64,000 bases of DNA from Tamarix chinensis (GCA_030549775.1 CM060177.1:59398638-59462637), one strand, 5' to 3'. Positions 45,868 to 58,639 are shown, counted from the stretch's first letter. Notes: a model not told the origin generated them from the sequence alone. Numbers and translations: made by a program.

Positions 45868-46835
45868 CATATAATAACCTAAAATTTTAAAACCTAGAAT
45901 TTATTAGTTAAACCTTAGTTAGAATAATTTAATCTTAAATTATTAATTTAATTATTTGTGGACCTTTAATTTATAAAAATAGATATGATTATTTAATAAA
46001 TTAAAATAAATATTTTATTACTTTATCATACACTTTTATTTAAATAAATTCCCAAAACATAATTTTACTAAAATTACCCTCTTAAATATTTATTACATTA
46101 GTTAATAAATAATTTTTTCCCATTTACCTAATTTCAAATCCTCACTCTAAAAATTATTTTATTTTTCTTTCCCCCTTTTTCCTTTTCCTTTTTCATCTTT
46201 TCCTCTGTTTTCCTTCATTTTTCTTCTTATCCTAAGCCAATCGGCCTTCTTCCTTTCATTTTCATTCCCTCCTTCTTGCTTTATTTATTTTCTTTCATCC
46301 TTCCCCCTAGTTGGTCCAACCCAACTCTCCCTTTTGTTTTCTCCCTCATGCAGGCCAGCCTATCCCTTTCTTTTCTCCCTGCCCAACCAGCCTTCCCTCT
46401 CTTCTTCTTCTTCCTTCTTCCTTGCACACAAAACCAAATGCCCCCTCCCCCATGCTTGTACCTCCCACCTACAACCATAGCTTGTACCTGCCTCTCTCCC
46501 TTATCCCTTTCCCTTCCATTTTTGACCATACACAACCATACAACTCCTTCCTGCATGCCTTCCCTTTCCCTTTCTTCTTCCTGTTCCCTACACCCGACCT
46601 ACAATACCTCGTACCCTGCATAATTGGGCATGCCTCCTCCCTTCCCTCTTTTTTTTTCTTTTGCTTCTCTTCTTCTCATATGTCTTATTTCTCCCCTCCT
46701 CAAGCCTCCTTCTCCCCTATTGATCCTTTTTTTCTCCTATCTTTCTCTTCTCCCTAATTTTACTTTTCTAACCCTAACCATAGTCTCTAGTACCCAACAA
46801 CCACCAAACCAACTCCTCTACCTCCCCAACTTCCT
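45868..46835 (+). mobile_element. Family A LTR fragment, U3 and start of leader
   Basis: An AT-rich start resembling 16258-16560 is followed by a long CT tract (46150-46230) and C-rich sequence. The start is degraded and no TATAAATA box remains. It is cut off near 46835 by different sequence. The overlapping plus-strand frames at 46276-46908 are low-complexity and not genes. Confidence 0.6.
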
Positions 46836-49550
46836 CCCTATGGCACCTGTTGTGTTATTTACACAAGCACAAGGATTCATTATAGCATTTCAAGGTCGTA
46901 TCCCTTAGAGACTTCATAATTGATTACACTTCTTTACTATTTTAACTATCTAAATCTACAAAAAAATGGAGGTATGCATTCAGATGAAAAGAATAATTGT
47001 AGAAATATATATAACTTGTGCATACTAAATAATAAGAATGAAACCTACGATCGAAATTTGGTCTCCAAATTAATAATCAATAATAAAACAATACTTATGT
47101 CGTAGATTAATTCACTAATTGTGGACAATTGGTCGAATCATATTCATTAGCCTCTTTCAAGTTCTAAGAACGTATTTAATCTAATTTTCCAACTACTTTC
47201 GTGAATCCCAAATTAAAATAAACCCATTAAGCATCACCAATTATAGAATCCCTAAGAATTAAATATCTACTTTGGTGATTACTTAAATTCCTGTATATAT
47301 GCTCATTTCCGATAATAATATCAGCCTTTTAGTTAAAGATTACATCTATGGAGGTTGTATTTCATCAAATCCACTTTATAATAATTAAATCTAGCATATA
47401 TAATAGTATCAATGAATTAATCATATGCCATAATACTTTATTTCATCGTATCAATTACTAAACGATACCTAAGTCCAATCCTAGATAGGAGACTACTCAC
47501 TCATACTTGCAAATAAAATAAATGAAATAAATAGTATGATGAGTATAATAATAATGTAATAGATAAAAAGAAGAATTATATTGAAATAACTGTAATGTAG
47601 AAGAGTGCAATGTTGATTCGAACTGATCGTACACAAATGACACAATTAACAAGCTATTACATGAAGCTATGCTCACTAATGAGGGGTCTTAGACTCCCCT
47701 ATAACTTCCTCTCTCTCTCCTTAAGAATTCCCCAAGGCGTACCACCAAATTTCCCATCATGCCGCCCATGTCGCGAATGTTGATCGTGAGGAAGACTATT
47801 GTTGCACGGTCATACGGCCATTGCACGGCCTGCCCATGCAATTTATCACCTCTTAGTATTTTAGAAATTCCAACATTATATGGCCATACAAGCCTTGCAT
47901 GACCTGGCCGTGTAATATTTTTAGCCTCGACTTGTTAGTTTAGAATTTCGCACAGTCGTATAAGTCTAGCACGGCCTGGCCGTGTGATTCTATTTTCTTC
48001 TATAAACACAAAGAAATGTTGCATGATTGTGTTGCTGGGTGTGTAGCTGGCTGTACACTCCCCTTTTGAGTCTTCTTAGGGAAATCTTGGCATATCTTTT
48101 GGCTCTCATAGCTTCAATGCACCTCCATAAGCATGTTGGATGGATGCAATCTCTTCATAAGCTTTCCTTGCTATGTCTTTTGCTCCAAAAATAAGCAATT
48201 CTTTCTATGTCTTAGCATTTTTGCCGAACAATCCTACAACATAAGGCTCAAGAAAATGGTAGTGCAAATAATAGACCAAAACCATAGTAAAATATGTAAA
48301 AGAGATTAAATGAAGTCCTAGAGCTAAGGGAAAGAGAGGTAAACATATAGGAAAATTTCACTTTATCAACTCCCCAAGCACACACAAAAACATAAAACAA
48401 CATAACGAGCGAAATGATGACAAAGCCTTAGATGATAGGACCAACAACATAAACATGGTAAACAAAGTCTAGTTTGACCCATATTGCGAGCAGAAATAGT
48501 AGTAAAGATAAAAAAGCGAGACAACCCTTTAGGGGGGACACACAAATCAGAATTATTATGACACTCTAAAGTGGTTTAGAGTCGTGTAAATGCCATCCTG
48601 ATAAAACATAGGATAAACAAGGCCATAGGCTTACTCTCTTTAGCTAAATGTGGACATTATACGCTCATGAGTGTTTGCACGGATAATAATGTAACTCAAC
48701 ACTTTCCTATCTAATGATGATCGACCATATACTTGCAGAAACTCTACTTCTTCACCACTTAAAGACATTATGCATTACAAAAATCAAGAGGTCTTAACAA
48801 GTTTATAATGGGGCCAGGGTGGAAAGGTAGGATAGATCTAGGAATGTAGATATCGTCCTAAAACTAGAAGAGCGATAACTAGAAATAAAAATCAGAACTT
48901 GAAACTTTCTAATCACACTTAATTACACACCAAGGCTCCCATTTTTTTAGATAAATGAAGGGAAAGGCCTAGGCTTAAAGGGGTTGAACAAAAGGAAAAC
49001 AAGTGTTATTTAGTGGCTTATGGCTAAAGTATCTAACAAATAAAATGCATGCCTCTATCACACTAATGCATGCATTAATCATATGCAGTTTCAAAGAGAG
49101 CATCTGCAAGTTCTAGTTTCTCATATTAGATGAGAGAACACACAATTAGAAGAAGTAAGAGTGCATAAAAGGTGGAAAACCTCTAAAGCTCAAGGTCTCA
49201 CTAGTTCTTTGCTACGAGCCTTATCTCTTAAATCTTATTCGGTATGGGTAAGTCTACAAAGATAAACTATTAGAGTGTTATAATAATAAATGGTTTTAGA
49301 GTCCATCACTTGGGGGGTCTGTGCTATAAGAAATTTAAAAAAAAATAACTGTTGTAATAGTTTGTAATTCATGGGTTTTACTAGTGCATGATTAGGCTAT
49401 GTAGAAGGTTATATCATTTGGTCATCATAGGCATTCATTTCTCAAAACAACAACACAAGAAATAGAAAATAGAACAAAATAGAAAAGGAAAATAAGAAAA
49501 CAAGAAACAACAAAAATAGGCAATAGCTAAGGCAGAAAGAAATGTGACTC
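46836..49550 (-). mobile_element. Probable Athila-like LTR and non-coding region
   Basis: No recognisable protein. The stretch contains several copies of GCACGGCC/GGCCGTG motifs (47800-48000), which are common in LTRs of plant Athila/Tat elements, and a TTTATCAACTCCCCAAGCAC stretch (48363-48382). It lies downstream, on the minus strand, of a gag-like remnant. Boundaries and any LTR ends could not be fixed. Confidence 0.4.
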
Positions 49551-49559
49551 CCCCATGTT

Positions 49560-50800
49560 GGAATACCACATTGTCCACAATGTGGAAGTGAGGAACAAAG
49601 GGTGGGCAAACTCAATCATTGGGGCAGTTGTGGAGGTGGGTAGGTGTGCTCCAAATTCCATTGATATATCTGATGTGTCCTGGAGTTCATTTGGTCTATG
49701 GGAGCAACAACCTCCCTAAGAGTAGCAACTTGGGCATCCAACATATCGAATCAGTCATCGATGTGTTGGAAGCGCACATCCCAAGAAGTGCCAAAGGAAG
49801 TAGGGCCAAAATCTGTGCCAAATGAAGGAGGCACTAGAAAAGTAAGCAATGGTAAATAAAGGCCTTATTCTAGGATGTCAAGGTGTCATCCGAGGGACGT
49901 GGCATTACTTGACCTGGGCGTGGCCTATGAGGAGAGGGGTAACCAGTTGGTGCACCCGGTCTCGATTAGAGTGGTGAAGATAGGGTTGGGAAGTAGGTAA
50001 CACACCTCCTAGTTATAATATAATATGTATTGACGCCTATCCTACACAATTAATTTTATATTTGTGCAGGTTTCCAACCCGAGTTAGGTTGGCAGGAAAT
50101 CCTTATGGATGTCATCTAAGCTATAACTGAGCCTAGTGGCAATTTACGTGATGATATCGCCTACGAAAATATCACCGATGAGATTAGCGCTCACTGTACT
50201 AGGATGGTTAACAAGAAAATACATGGCATCTAGGGCACTTTCCATGTCGTACATTTCCATGGCTCTCCCCTCGGCCAAAAATTGAGCTGGCCAAAAGCAA
50301 TTGGACATAACGTAAAACTGAATTATAAATCAGGGTGGCCTTTGCATGGTGTCCACAATATGGCTTAAGGGGACATCATTTCTTAGGTAAGGCAATTTCT
50401 CGCTAAAAATCTTGAAGATCCCACATTTTGGATCCCTCAGAAAGTGACCAACCATAAGAGGGCAAACGAAGCAATGATGAGAACCTAGAACAAGACATTC
50501 GACCACTATGATGGACTCATTGGAACAATAAAAAACAAAGAAACTGAGGAACTAAAGTGTGAGCCTCTTACTTGTAGGAAATGCATTGGAAAATAAATGC
50601 TAACGACCACTATGAGAAAGCAAATACACAACATCCTCTTTTAGCCTTATTGCTTTGAGACAATCCCAATCAATTAATTGGGTTGGGATAATATTCCAAT
50701 TCACTAGTCCCTCATAGGCAATCTTCTCATCAGGGTTGGTAAAGGTAATACCGTAATGATTTGATGGTTGTGTATTTGTGGCCTTGCCTCGCCCTTTAAA
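49560..50800 (-). pseudogene. Athila-like gag remnant
   Basis: The minus strand reads KIAYEGLVNWNIIPTQLIDW near 50730, VVYLLSHSGR near 50630, KRLTL-FLSF near 50565, CPLMVGHFLRDP near 50455 and NDVPLSHIVDTMQRPP near 50370. A later stretch is FQHIDD-FDMLDAQVATLREVVAPIDQMN near 49700. The layout resembles the long ORF1/gag of Athila-type Ty3 elements, where a P-x-x-IDW/F segment precedes a YERLTLEFLSS segment. Stops are interspersed. Family assignment is moderate. Confidence 0.6.
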
Positions 50801-51229
50801 TTGGCATGGCTGTAGTAGAGAGGAATCACCTTCCTCCTAGGTTGATTTCAATCATTTCTTGGTGGCATGGTTACTTTTATCTTCAAAATCAAAGCGTTAG
50901 AAAATAGTTCAAGCAGAACACACCGTAATTGAGATGGGAAAATATAAAGTGGAAATTGAGCAAGAATAATAGAAGAATCAAAAGCATAAAGAATGGAACT
51001 AGGAAATGAAAAACAAAATCAAGAAAAATTACTATGTGCACAACCGGTGTAGAAACAGTGAGCGGGATGAGTGGTGTGTGGTGGTGCATAGGTAGGTGGT
51101 GCAAAAGAGAGGTCTACACAAGCAGGGTGTGCAGGGGATGGTAGCAAAAAGATGATTAAGTGGAAAATGGTGCTGGAAGTGATAGTGAAAGTGGTGTTTG
51201 TGAAGGTGAAATAAGTGCTGAAAAGGTGG
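50801..51229 (-). other. Athila-like leader or LTR edge
   Basis: No open frame of note. GTGGTGCAAAAGAGAGG and GCAGGGTGTGCAGGGG (51090-51140) have near matches at 57262-57325. The two sides of the LTR at 51230-57245 may therefore be parts of one disrupted element. Confidence 0.4.
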
Positions 51230-52260
51230 TGTTCAAATTCCCCAAAAATTCTAATTTAAAAAATTATAATTACATAAGATTTTATTAGGAAAATTATTTA
51301 AATAAATTATTTTTATTAAAATAATAGGGAATTAAATAGTGAAAATCAAGGAGAAATTTATAAGTATTTTAATTAGGAAAAATTTAGGTATTTTAGCTCA
51401 TTAAGGATTTTATTTTGGAAATTAATTAAATAAAAATATTTTATTTAAAATAAGAAGGAGAAAATAGTTCTAAATTAATATTAATTTATTAGATAATTTA
51501 ACTGGAGAAAGTTAGATTGTTTTGCTAATAAAATAGGAATTTATGGAAAATCTATCAAAAACCCTAAATTAGCCTAAAAAGTAATTTAAATATTATTATT
51601 TTTAAATATCCTAAATATCCTAATTAATTTAATTAACCTAACCCATTATTTTCTCCTTTTCCTTTTTCCTCTTTCCTTTTCTTTCTTTATTTCTCCTTTC
51701 TTTTTCTTTCTTTTTCTTTCTTCCTCTTTTCTTTTTCTTGCTCCCCTCCCCCGAGTTGGGCCTGGCCGCGGCCCATTTTCTTTCTTTTTACCACGACCCA
51801 TTTCTTTCTTTTCTTCGTTCAACGTATCCCAACTCCAAAATGCCACTCCTCCTCCCTTATTTCCCCGAAACACTACATTTTGATTGAATTTTTTGTATCC
51901 TTCGCTGCCTAGTTTTCCCGCCTTCCCTTTCTTTTCTTTTCTTTTTCCCGGACCGCCGGTGCAGCCCCCTTCTTCCTTCCTTTGTCGTCGACTGCAACTC
52001 TTTCCCTGATCGACCAAAAATTTCTCCACCGATCTCATCCATTTAATCGGTCATTCTACTTCTCTCTCTTCCCTGCTAACTCGTCGACCATTTAACCCAA
52101 CCAAATCTCCCCTTTCTAGAGCAATCCCCTCCCTTTTCTCCTACGCATATCCCTACACCAAAATTTGCTTCCACCAGCCAACCATTACCACCAGTGACCC
52201 TAACCCTACTTTCATTACTCCCACACCAACTCATAGAACCCTAACCTCCCATCTAAGACC

Positions 52261-52268
52261 TATAAATA
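52261..52268 (+). promoter_or_regulatory. LTR TATA box
   Basis: TATAAATACCCC, 1.03 kb into the LTR. Confidence 0.75.
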
Positions 52269-52451
52269 CCCCTCATTAGCTCAATCTTGGGACTTTTTCC
52301 GGCGGCCTAGATTTTCTCGACCTTTCCACCTCTGCCCCTTCAGATGCCATTTCTGCCGCCTCTGGCCAACAACGCTGCCCATCTTGGCCACCCGAGTACT
52401 TCCTACACCGACCTCTAAATAACCAAACCACCGATCCCCCTCGATTCTTCC

Positions 52452-52475
52452 TGCATGAGCCACCCTTGCTATGCA
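52452..52475 (+). other. Leader hairpin about 190 nt past TATA box
   Basis: TGCAT and ATGCA enclose GAGCCACCCTTGCT. The stem has changed relative to 17282 (CG to TG on one arm, CG to TA on the other), but the outer five pairs are kept. Confidence 0.65.
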
Positions 52476-52721
52476 AAGTTCCCTTCTCTACCAACCCATT
52501 ATCTACCTCTACCACCCTTCGCGTCGCCGTCCGCCACCACTATTGCCACTTCCACTACCTCATTCACCTCCCAATTTGTTCTGCAAACCCCCCTCTACCT
52601 TCCCCACCTTTATTTTCCTCTTCCTCCCTCTCCTCATCTCTTTCTCTTCTTCTTCCCCATTCGGCCACCACTACCGCCGCCGTACGCCACAACCTTTGGC
52701 TGTGCCACCACCCTCATTGAT

Positions 52722-53600
52722 GTAGGAGAATCTAATGAACCTAATGATTTTCATGTTTATATTAATCCTCAAGTTAAGGAAGATTTAGATTTCTTAATTT
52801 TGGAGCCTATCATGTTAAATATTCTTGATAATACTTATATTCTTGATATTGAAAAACATTCAAGTTATTCTTGTAGGTATGTCACATATTTGCAAGAAGA
52901 AGATGTTCATACACTTTAATGTGTACAAGTATTCAAAGCATGAAAGACTATGACATACATGGGATGATAATTTATAATAAGAAGATATAGTGATGATATT
53001 CATTATTTGTATTAACCTGTTGTAAACCCAACCCTAAGTCTATTTTATGTAAGTTAGGGTATTGATATAATTTCATGTATGTATCTTAGTCAATTGTATA
53101 GCTTTGTAATATTAATCCTTAGTATCACTTAACCAATGATATTATGCTTTGGATTAAGGTTAATATGGGCTTAATTCAACCATGATAAATGGGCTGGATT
53201 AAGAGGAAATACTCGGCTGGTTTTGGCTAGCTAACCACCGACTATCTCCTCCCCTATATATACCTCTTTGTGTGCATGAATTATAATAATAATGAATAAT
53301 ACTTTTTTTTATCAAACTTTGAGAAAAGTTAGCTAAAGTCTATCCCTATCTTTTGAGTATTTTTGGATCAAGGATGCCCGGGGCATTTTCCTTCAACATT
53401 AACACCCAATCTCGACGAAATTGAACACCTTTTGAAATCTACCGAGACCCTTAATCTTTGACCTTTGAGTTCTTCGCCAATAATCCTCCTTAACACCTAG
53501 TTTCTTTTACATTAGTTCATGGGTGATAGTTTCTCATACAATCTTCGATCCAACCTTCCGTTTACTTTGATAAAACCACATCACTTATTTTTTTCCTCTC
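52722..53600. other. Unclassified insertion in the LTR leader
   Basis: This stretch differs in base composition from the C-rich LTR leader on both sides. Its left part carries about 65 codons open on the plus strand (to a stop at 52917), of ordinary rather than low-complexity composition. It begins VGESNEPNDFHVYINPQVK and ends near EEDVHTL. I do not recognise the family. The right part is non-coding and holds a small LTR (53017-53398). Ends and target duplication were not found. Confidence 0.45.
53017..53398 (+). mobile_element. Solo LTR, copia-type, about 381 bp
   Basis: It starts TGTTGTAAACCC (53018) and ends CTTCAACA (53398), the TGTTG...CAACA termini common in Ty1/copia LTRs. TTAAC occurs at 53012-53016 and 53399-53403 as a target duplication, with one extra C before the first TG. 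A TATATATACC box near 53255 and AATAATGAATAAT downstream fit a promoter and polyadenylation region. No primer site follows, so it is solo. Confidence 0.75.
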
Positions 53601-53819
53601 CTTCTAGGCAACTCTAAACACCCCAACCCCCGCCTTCATTCTCCCTATTTTGTTCCCAGCATTTAACTTTCCCCTTTTCTTCCCTTTTTTCGGCCATCGC
53701 CACCGCCACTGTGCACTACTACCGGTGCTGCTTGTCACCACTAGCCTAAGGTTGATCCCTAGACCCTCTCAACCCTTTTACCCTATTTTTACAAGCCTTA
53801 ACCTATTTTATTTCATTTA

Positions 53820-54125
53820 TTCAAAATATATTATTATTATTGATATGTTATTATTATTATTATTATTATTTCTATTATTATTGTTATTACTATTATTATT
53901 ATTATTAATGATTTTATTACTATTTCTATTGATGTCGAAGCCCTATTATATTTTTTATTTCAATTTTATTATTATTATTCTTATTGTTCCTATTATCTTT
54001 ATTATTAATATTAATATCTTATTATTATTATTATTATTATTATTATTTCAAAATTATTATTACAACTATTTTACTATTAGTGCTGCTATTATTATTATTG
54101 TTATTGTTATAGGATTATTATTATT

Positions 54126-54156
<31 letters not shown>

Positions 54157-54700
54157 TTGTTGTTATTGTTAGTGTTATTATTATTCTATATAGGGTCGAA
54201 ACCCTATTGTGCCTATTTTGAATTATAGTAGTAGTATTATAAATTTCTTATTATTATTAATATTGTTATTATTCTTATCATTAGAATTTATTATTATTAT
54301 TATTAGTGTTATTATTATTATTATTATTTAATAAGTTTATTATTAGTCAATGTAGGTTGGAAACCCTTCTTCCTTTTATCTTCGATTATTATCATTACTA
54401 TTATTACCATTATGATTATTATCATTTTTGCAATATTATTATGGTTTTTATCATTATCATTATTACTATTTCATTATTATTACTATTATTAAATTTTGTT
54501 ATTTATTTTACTGACGTTATTATTATTATTATTTTAGTAAAGGGGCTGGAGCCCTTATTTCACTATGTTTTTGTGTAATGCCTTTTTTATTATTATTTCT
54601 ACTATTATTATTATTCTTGTTAATATTAACATTGATATTATTTTTAATATTTTTGCTATTATTATTTTAGTATTTTATCAAAAACCTAGTCTTAGAATAA
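53820..54700. repeat. Long imperfect (TTA)n microsatellite
   Basis: About 900 bp of TTA-dominated sequence with GTT runs near 54125-54165. It is homologous in position to 17585-18400. Open frames are Leu/Ile runs and not genes. Confidence 0.93.
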
Positions 54701-55179
54701 ATTAATATGTAATATTATTTTTGGTAGGAGGAAATCTAATTTTAGTTTTTCCCTCATATAGGTGAGACCAGTCAATGCCTTAAGGAGGTGTAGGAGTGTG
54801 CTCCAAGACTGGTGTTGTTTTAGTTAAAGGTGTTACTAAAGCCTTTTGTGTGTTGATGTGCATTATATGCTTTGTATGTTATGCATCCTATTTTTATCAT
54901 TATATTGATTTCATGTGTGGATGGCGTGGAATTGAAGCATATTTATGTGTCGTTATGTGGCATGTGTATTATGTATATGTGATGAAATATTGTGGTATGT
55001 GATGATTGGTTGTGACCCTTTAGACATGCATGTAACGATGTATAAAAGTGATATTGTGTGGAAAAAGGTTGAAATGGAAAATGGGAAGGAAGTTAACTAA
55101 GAGGAGTAAGTTCACAAAAGAGAAATACGTTGACCAAGGGATGTGAGTTGACTTAAGTATTTTAATGATCCATGAGTGG

Positions 55180-55720
55180 AGGAATAAAATGAGAAATTTA
55201 AGGTTTCGTGTGGGAGAATCTAATCTATGGTTTTATATGGGAGAATATAATTTATGGTTTTTTATGGGAGAATCTAATTTATGGTTTTATATGGGAGTAT
55301 ATAATTTGTAGTTTTATATGGGAGAATTTAATATGTGGTGTAACATGGGATAATCTAATCTATGGTGTAATATAGGATAATCTAATCTATGGTTTGTATG
55401 GATTGAATTTAGGGTTTTGTATGGAGAAAATTTGGGTTTTGTGTGGATTGAATTTATTGTATTAAGGAATCTTGGGTTTTGCATGAAAGAATTTAGGGTT
55501 TTGTATAGATAGACTTAGGATTTTGCATGGAATATTTTATGGTGTTGCATGGGATAATTTAAACTAGGGTTTGGTATGGATGAATCTTGGGTTATGTATG
55601 GAGGAATCTAGGGTTTTACGTGGAGGAATCTAGGGTTTTGTATGGAGGAATATAGGGTTTTGTATGGATGAATCTAGGGTTTACATGGGTGATTCTAAGG
55701 TTTTTACGTAAAAGTTTTAG
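55180..55720 (+). repeat. Minisatellite, about 27-bp unit
   Basis: Units like GGGAGAATCTAATTTATGG plus TTTTATAT repeat imperfectly, grading into GGAATCTAGGGTTTTGTAT forms. It fills the slot between the splice-like block and the hairpin array. Confidence 0.85.
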
Positions 55721-56317
55721 GGTTTGGTGAAAAAGTTTGAAGGTTTGCATAGGGAGGTTGGCCTCTGCATGGGAGTAAAGTTTACGTGTGAAAATTTGAT
55801 TTGGGATGTGAGGAAGGTAATATAAGTGTTGTTTGGGTGTTTGATCACTTTGGATGGAAAATAGTATGTGGAGTATTATAAGGGTACATAGGAAACTAAG
55901 TTAAGGTTTGGAGTGATTAACTAGGGTTTGGAGTGGCCAATTATGGGTTGTTGTGGTTAACTAGGGTTTGGTGTGGTTAAATAGGGTTTTTATACGGCTA
56001 ACTAGGGTTCGGTGGTAACATGTGTGTACTTGGGGAATAAAGTATGATGATGAATATAGGATCAATGGTTGTGAGAAATGGGTTGTCAAAATGATTTGGG
56101 TTGTGTGAGGTGCAGTAGGATGGGCTACTTAGGCCTAAATTAGGTTTTTTGGGAAGTTAGAAGGTGCATAGTTCTCATGATATGATATAGGTTAATTGGA
56201 GGATGATTGTAGGGGGAGTGATTTATGCATGTCAAGGGTGAAAGCTTTTGAATAAGATACTTAAGACATTAATCACTTAAAGTGAAAGACTATTGAGCTA
56301 CGTCCAAACTGATCCAC

Positions 56318-56440
56318 CGGTAAGAAATAGTGGTTAGGGTATGATACCTTATGTGTGATCGATCCACCGGCTAATAATAGTTGGCAGGAGCATTGTTCCT
56401 TAATTGTCTCCGATCCACCGACTATAATAGTGGGGGATTT
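56318..56440 (+). repeat. Hairpin array, reduced
   Basis: Three degraded CCACCGG...AATAGTGG units with self-complementary spacers, GGTATGATACC and AGGAGCATTGTTCCT. Confidence 0.75.
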
Positions 56441-56697
56441 CGTAATCGCATGGACTAGATTAAGAACATGGTGTGAATTCACTTCCGATAAGAGATTAAT
56501 TAAATAATTAATCTAGACTATTTGGGCCTTTATGTGTGGTCTTGATCATTTATAAGCTATATAATACTGTGCATGGCTTCATATATTATATGTGTGGGTT
56601 TGAATGTGTAAGTTGAATATTATCCTGCATTATTTTATGTGATTTTATGTGTTTCCCTTAGTGCACGGATACCTTACTCAGTACGTAGCATACTAAT

Positions 56698-56713
56698 CAC
56701 CCTTTTATGGGTG
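56698..56713 (+). other. CACCC/GGGTG leader hairpin
   Basis: CACCCTTTTATGGGTG follows TTACTCAGTACGTAGCATAC, as at 20286. Confidence 0.65.
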
Positions 56714-57105
56714 CTACTCATTTCCATAAGTAGTAGGTCCTTCTGAATTTGTGCAGGTGGTTGAGATATCTGGCAGGGCTGAGTGTTGAGCATATTTTTG
56801 GCTCCAAGTTCGAGAGTAGTGTGGCCGGATTCACTCTTCTTGCTATTTTATCTTTTTTAGTTATTTCTTTTGTATCGAACTTACCCTTTTTGATTTATTA
56901 CCTTGTATTAAGTATTTCAATTAAACCTTTTATTGATTGTAAGATTATTCCCTCTGAGGAATTTTGATTTCGTTCTCTAATTTCTATCAAACGATTGATT
57001 GTAAACTTTTATGGTGCTCTAATTTTTGTGTTATGATTCTTTTTGTTCTTTTATGAACTCTTGGTTTATGTATTAATTAAATTTTATCAAAAAAATTATT
57101 TTAGG

Positions 57106-57154
57106 CTTAGTACTTGGTACTGGAACGGTCGGAGTGAACCAGTTTGGTACTAAG
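57106..57154 (+). other. Terminal hairpin of LTR
   Basis: CTTAGTAC and GTACTAAG are perfect inverted arms about 90 bp from the LTR end. Confidence 0.7.
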
Positions 57155-57245
57155 TGTGGCAGTAACATCCCCATAATTCACACGTTTTAAGTTTTAAATT
57201 CTTTTACTTTTAAAAAAAATATTTAGTAAAATTTGGGGTGTAACA

Positions 57246-57825
57246 TGTGTGTAGAGGTGTGGTGGTGCAAAATAAGGCCTACATAGCGGAGGAAAAAGGG
57301 TGGAAAACAGGGTGTGCAAGGTGTGCACTACCTCTCTATGTAGAGGTGGAATTAGGTTGTGAGGAGGTTGATGGTGGTGGAAGTGGTGCGAATGGTGTTG
57401 GTTTGGTAGATTTGGGAGGAAAGAAGAGGAGGAAAAGGTTGGACAAGGTTATGGTTCGAAAGGGAGGGGATGCAATGATTAGAGAGAGAGAAAAAAAGGG
57501 GACACAGGTATTTATATTTATGGACAGATGGGGTTGCACGATCTTGCGCCATTTACACAGACAAGCCATGTTGAGAAAGAAATGGGTGTGCACGGGTGTG
57601 TAGGTTGTGCACGGGAAGATGGTGCAAAAAATTTCCTCTCAAACTAATAGTTTATGGATTGGCACAGCCGTGTAGGTTTGGCATGGCCAAACTATGTAAA
57701 ATTTTTGCTCTCGCGTTTTCTCCATTTTTTAATGATAGGGTTATGCACGACTATGCAATAGATTGTGCTTAGGACGTGCCACCCTATATTCTTCATTCTC
57801 TTGCTCCTTTTTGTCATGTAATGCA
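57246..57825 (-). mobile_element. Athila-like LTR or 3' non-coding remnant
   Basis: No gene recognised. Short GTGTGCACGGGTGTG and GCACAGCCGTG-type motifs (57585-57680) resemble those at 47800-48000. It lies directly downstream, on the minus strand, of an Athila/Tat-type integrase. Confidence 0.4.
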
Positions 57826-58600
57826 TTATATCTTCCTATTATCCATTAGATAACTTTGATAAGCAATATTTCTTGTAAAAAAGCTGCAACACAGAAAGAA
57901 AAACAAAGGAAACAGAGGAAACAAAAGAAATAGAAGAACACAAAATAAAAGAAACACATGAAACAAAAGAAACATAACAATGGAAAATATGAAACATGAG
58001 TTGCCTCCCATAAAGTGCTTGTTTAGGGCCATTAGCTCAACCTCTATGTTCTTCAAATAGATGGTACCTCAAGAAGGGTGATGGATCCCAACTTCTCAAC
58101 TAGAGACTTGGCAACATAATGTTTTAAACGATTCCCATTGACTTTGAAATTTCCTGTAAGTTCACTCAAAACTTTCACAAGCCCATAAGGATATACTTTA
58201 AGCACTTGGAATGGACCCGACCACCTTGATCACAGTTTTTTGGGAAAATTCTTTAGATGGGAGTTGACTAGGAGTACCAACTCTCCCTCCTTAAATTCTT
58301 TTTGGAGAATATGTCGATCATGTCACCTCTTCATTCTTTCCTTATATATTTTGGCATTTTCATACACATCTAACCGTAACTTATCAAGTTCGTTGAGTTG
58401 AAGCATTCTCCACTTGCCTGCATCCTTCAAACCTAGGTGAATAGTCTTTATAGCCCAATATGCCTTGTAACCTCAACAAGCAGATGATATGATTTTCTAT
58501 ATACCAAACAGAATGGTGTGGTGCCAATACGGTTCTTATAAGTTGTCTGGTAGGCCGAAAGAATGTTGTGAGATGAAGGAAAATGTCCTATAAAATGGAT
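57826..58600 (-). pseudogene. Athila/Tat-type Ty3 integrase remnant
   Basis: The minus strand reads a YQTTYKNRIGTTPFCLVY segment near 58550 (AYRTAYKTPIGMSP-type), then MPKYIRKE near 58360, and HDRHILQKEFKEGELVLL near 58320. FPKKL-SRWSGPFQVLKVYPYGLVKV near 58230 and FKVNGNRLKHYV near 58150 follow. These are typical of the integrase C-terminus in Athila/Tat elements. Stops and frameshifts separate the blocks. A terminal 76-residue frame (57826-58056) looks like the usual non-conserved tail. The element has lost the rest of pol. Confidence 0.85.
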
Positions 58601-58639
58601 CCCCCACACGTTGAATAACTCTACCTAATATATTATGTG

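Larger units (their letters stand above)
51230..57245 (+). mobile_element. Family A LTR with internal insertions
   Basis: It begins TGTTCAAATTCCCC (a decayed TGTAATCCCCC) and ends TTTGGGGTGTAACA. The standard order is present: CT tract and GGGCC boxes (51655-51780), TATA box (52261), leader hairpin (52452), TTA tract, ACTGGTGTTGTTTTAG at the first donor position (donor lost), minisatellite (55180-55720), hairpin array (56318-56440), CACCC hairpin and terminal hairpin. An unrelated insertion occupies about 52722-53600. Flanking 5-mers GGTGG and TGTGT do not give a clear target duplication. Confidence 0.8.

Noticed and set aside
46276..46908. Ser/Pro/Leu-rich overlapping frames
   Set aside because: They lie in the CT-rich U3 and leader of an LTR fragment and are low-complexity on both strands.
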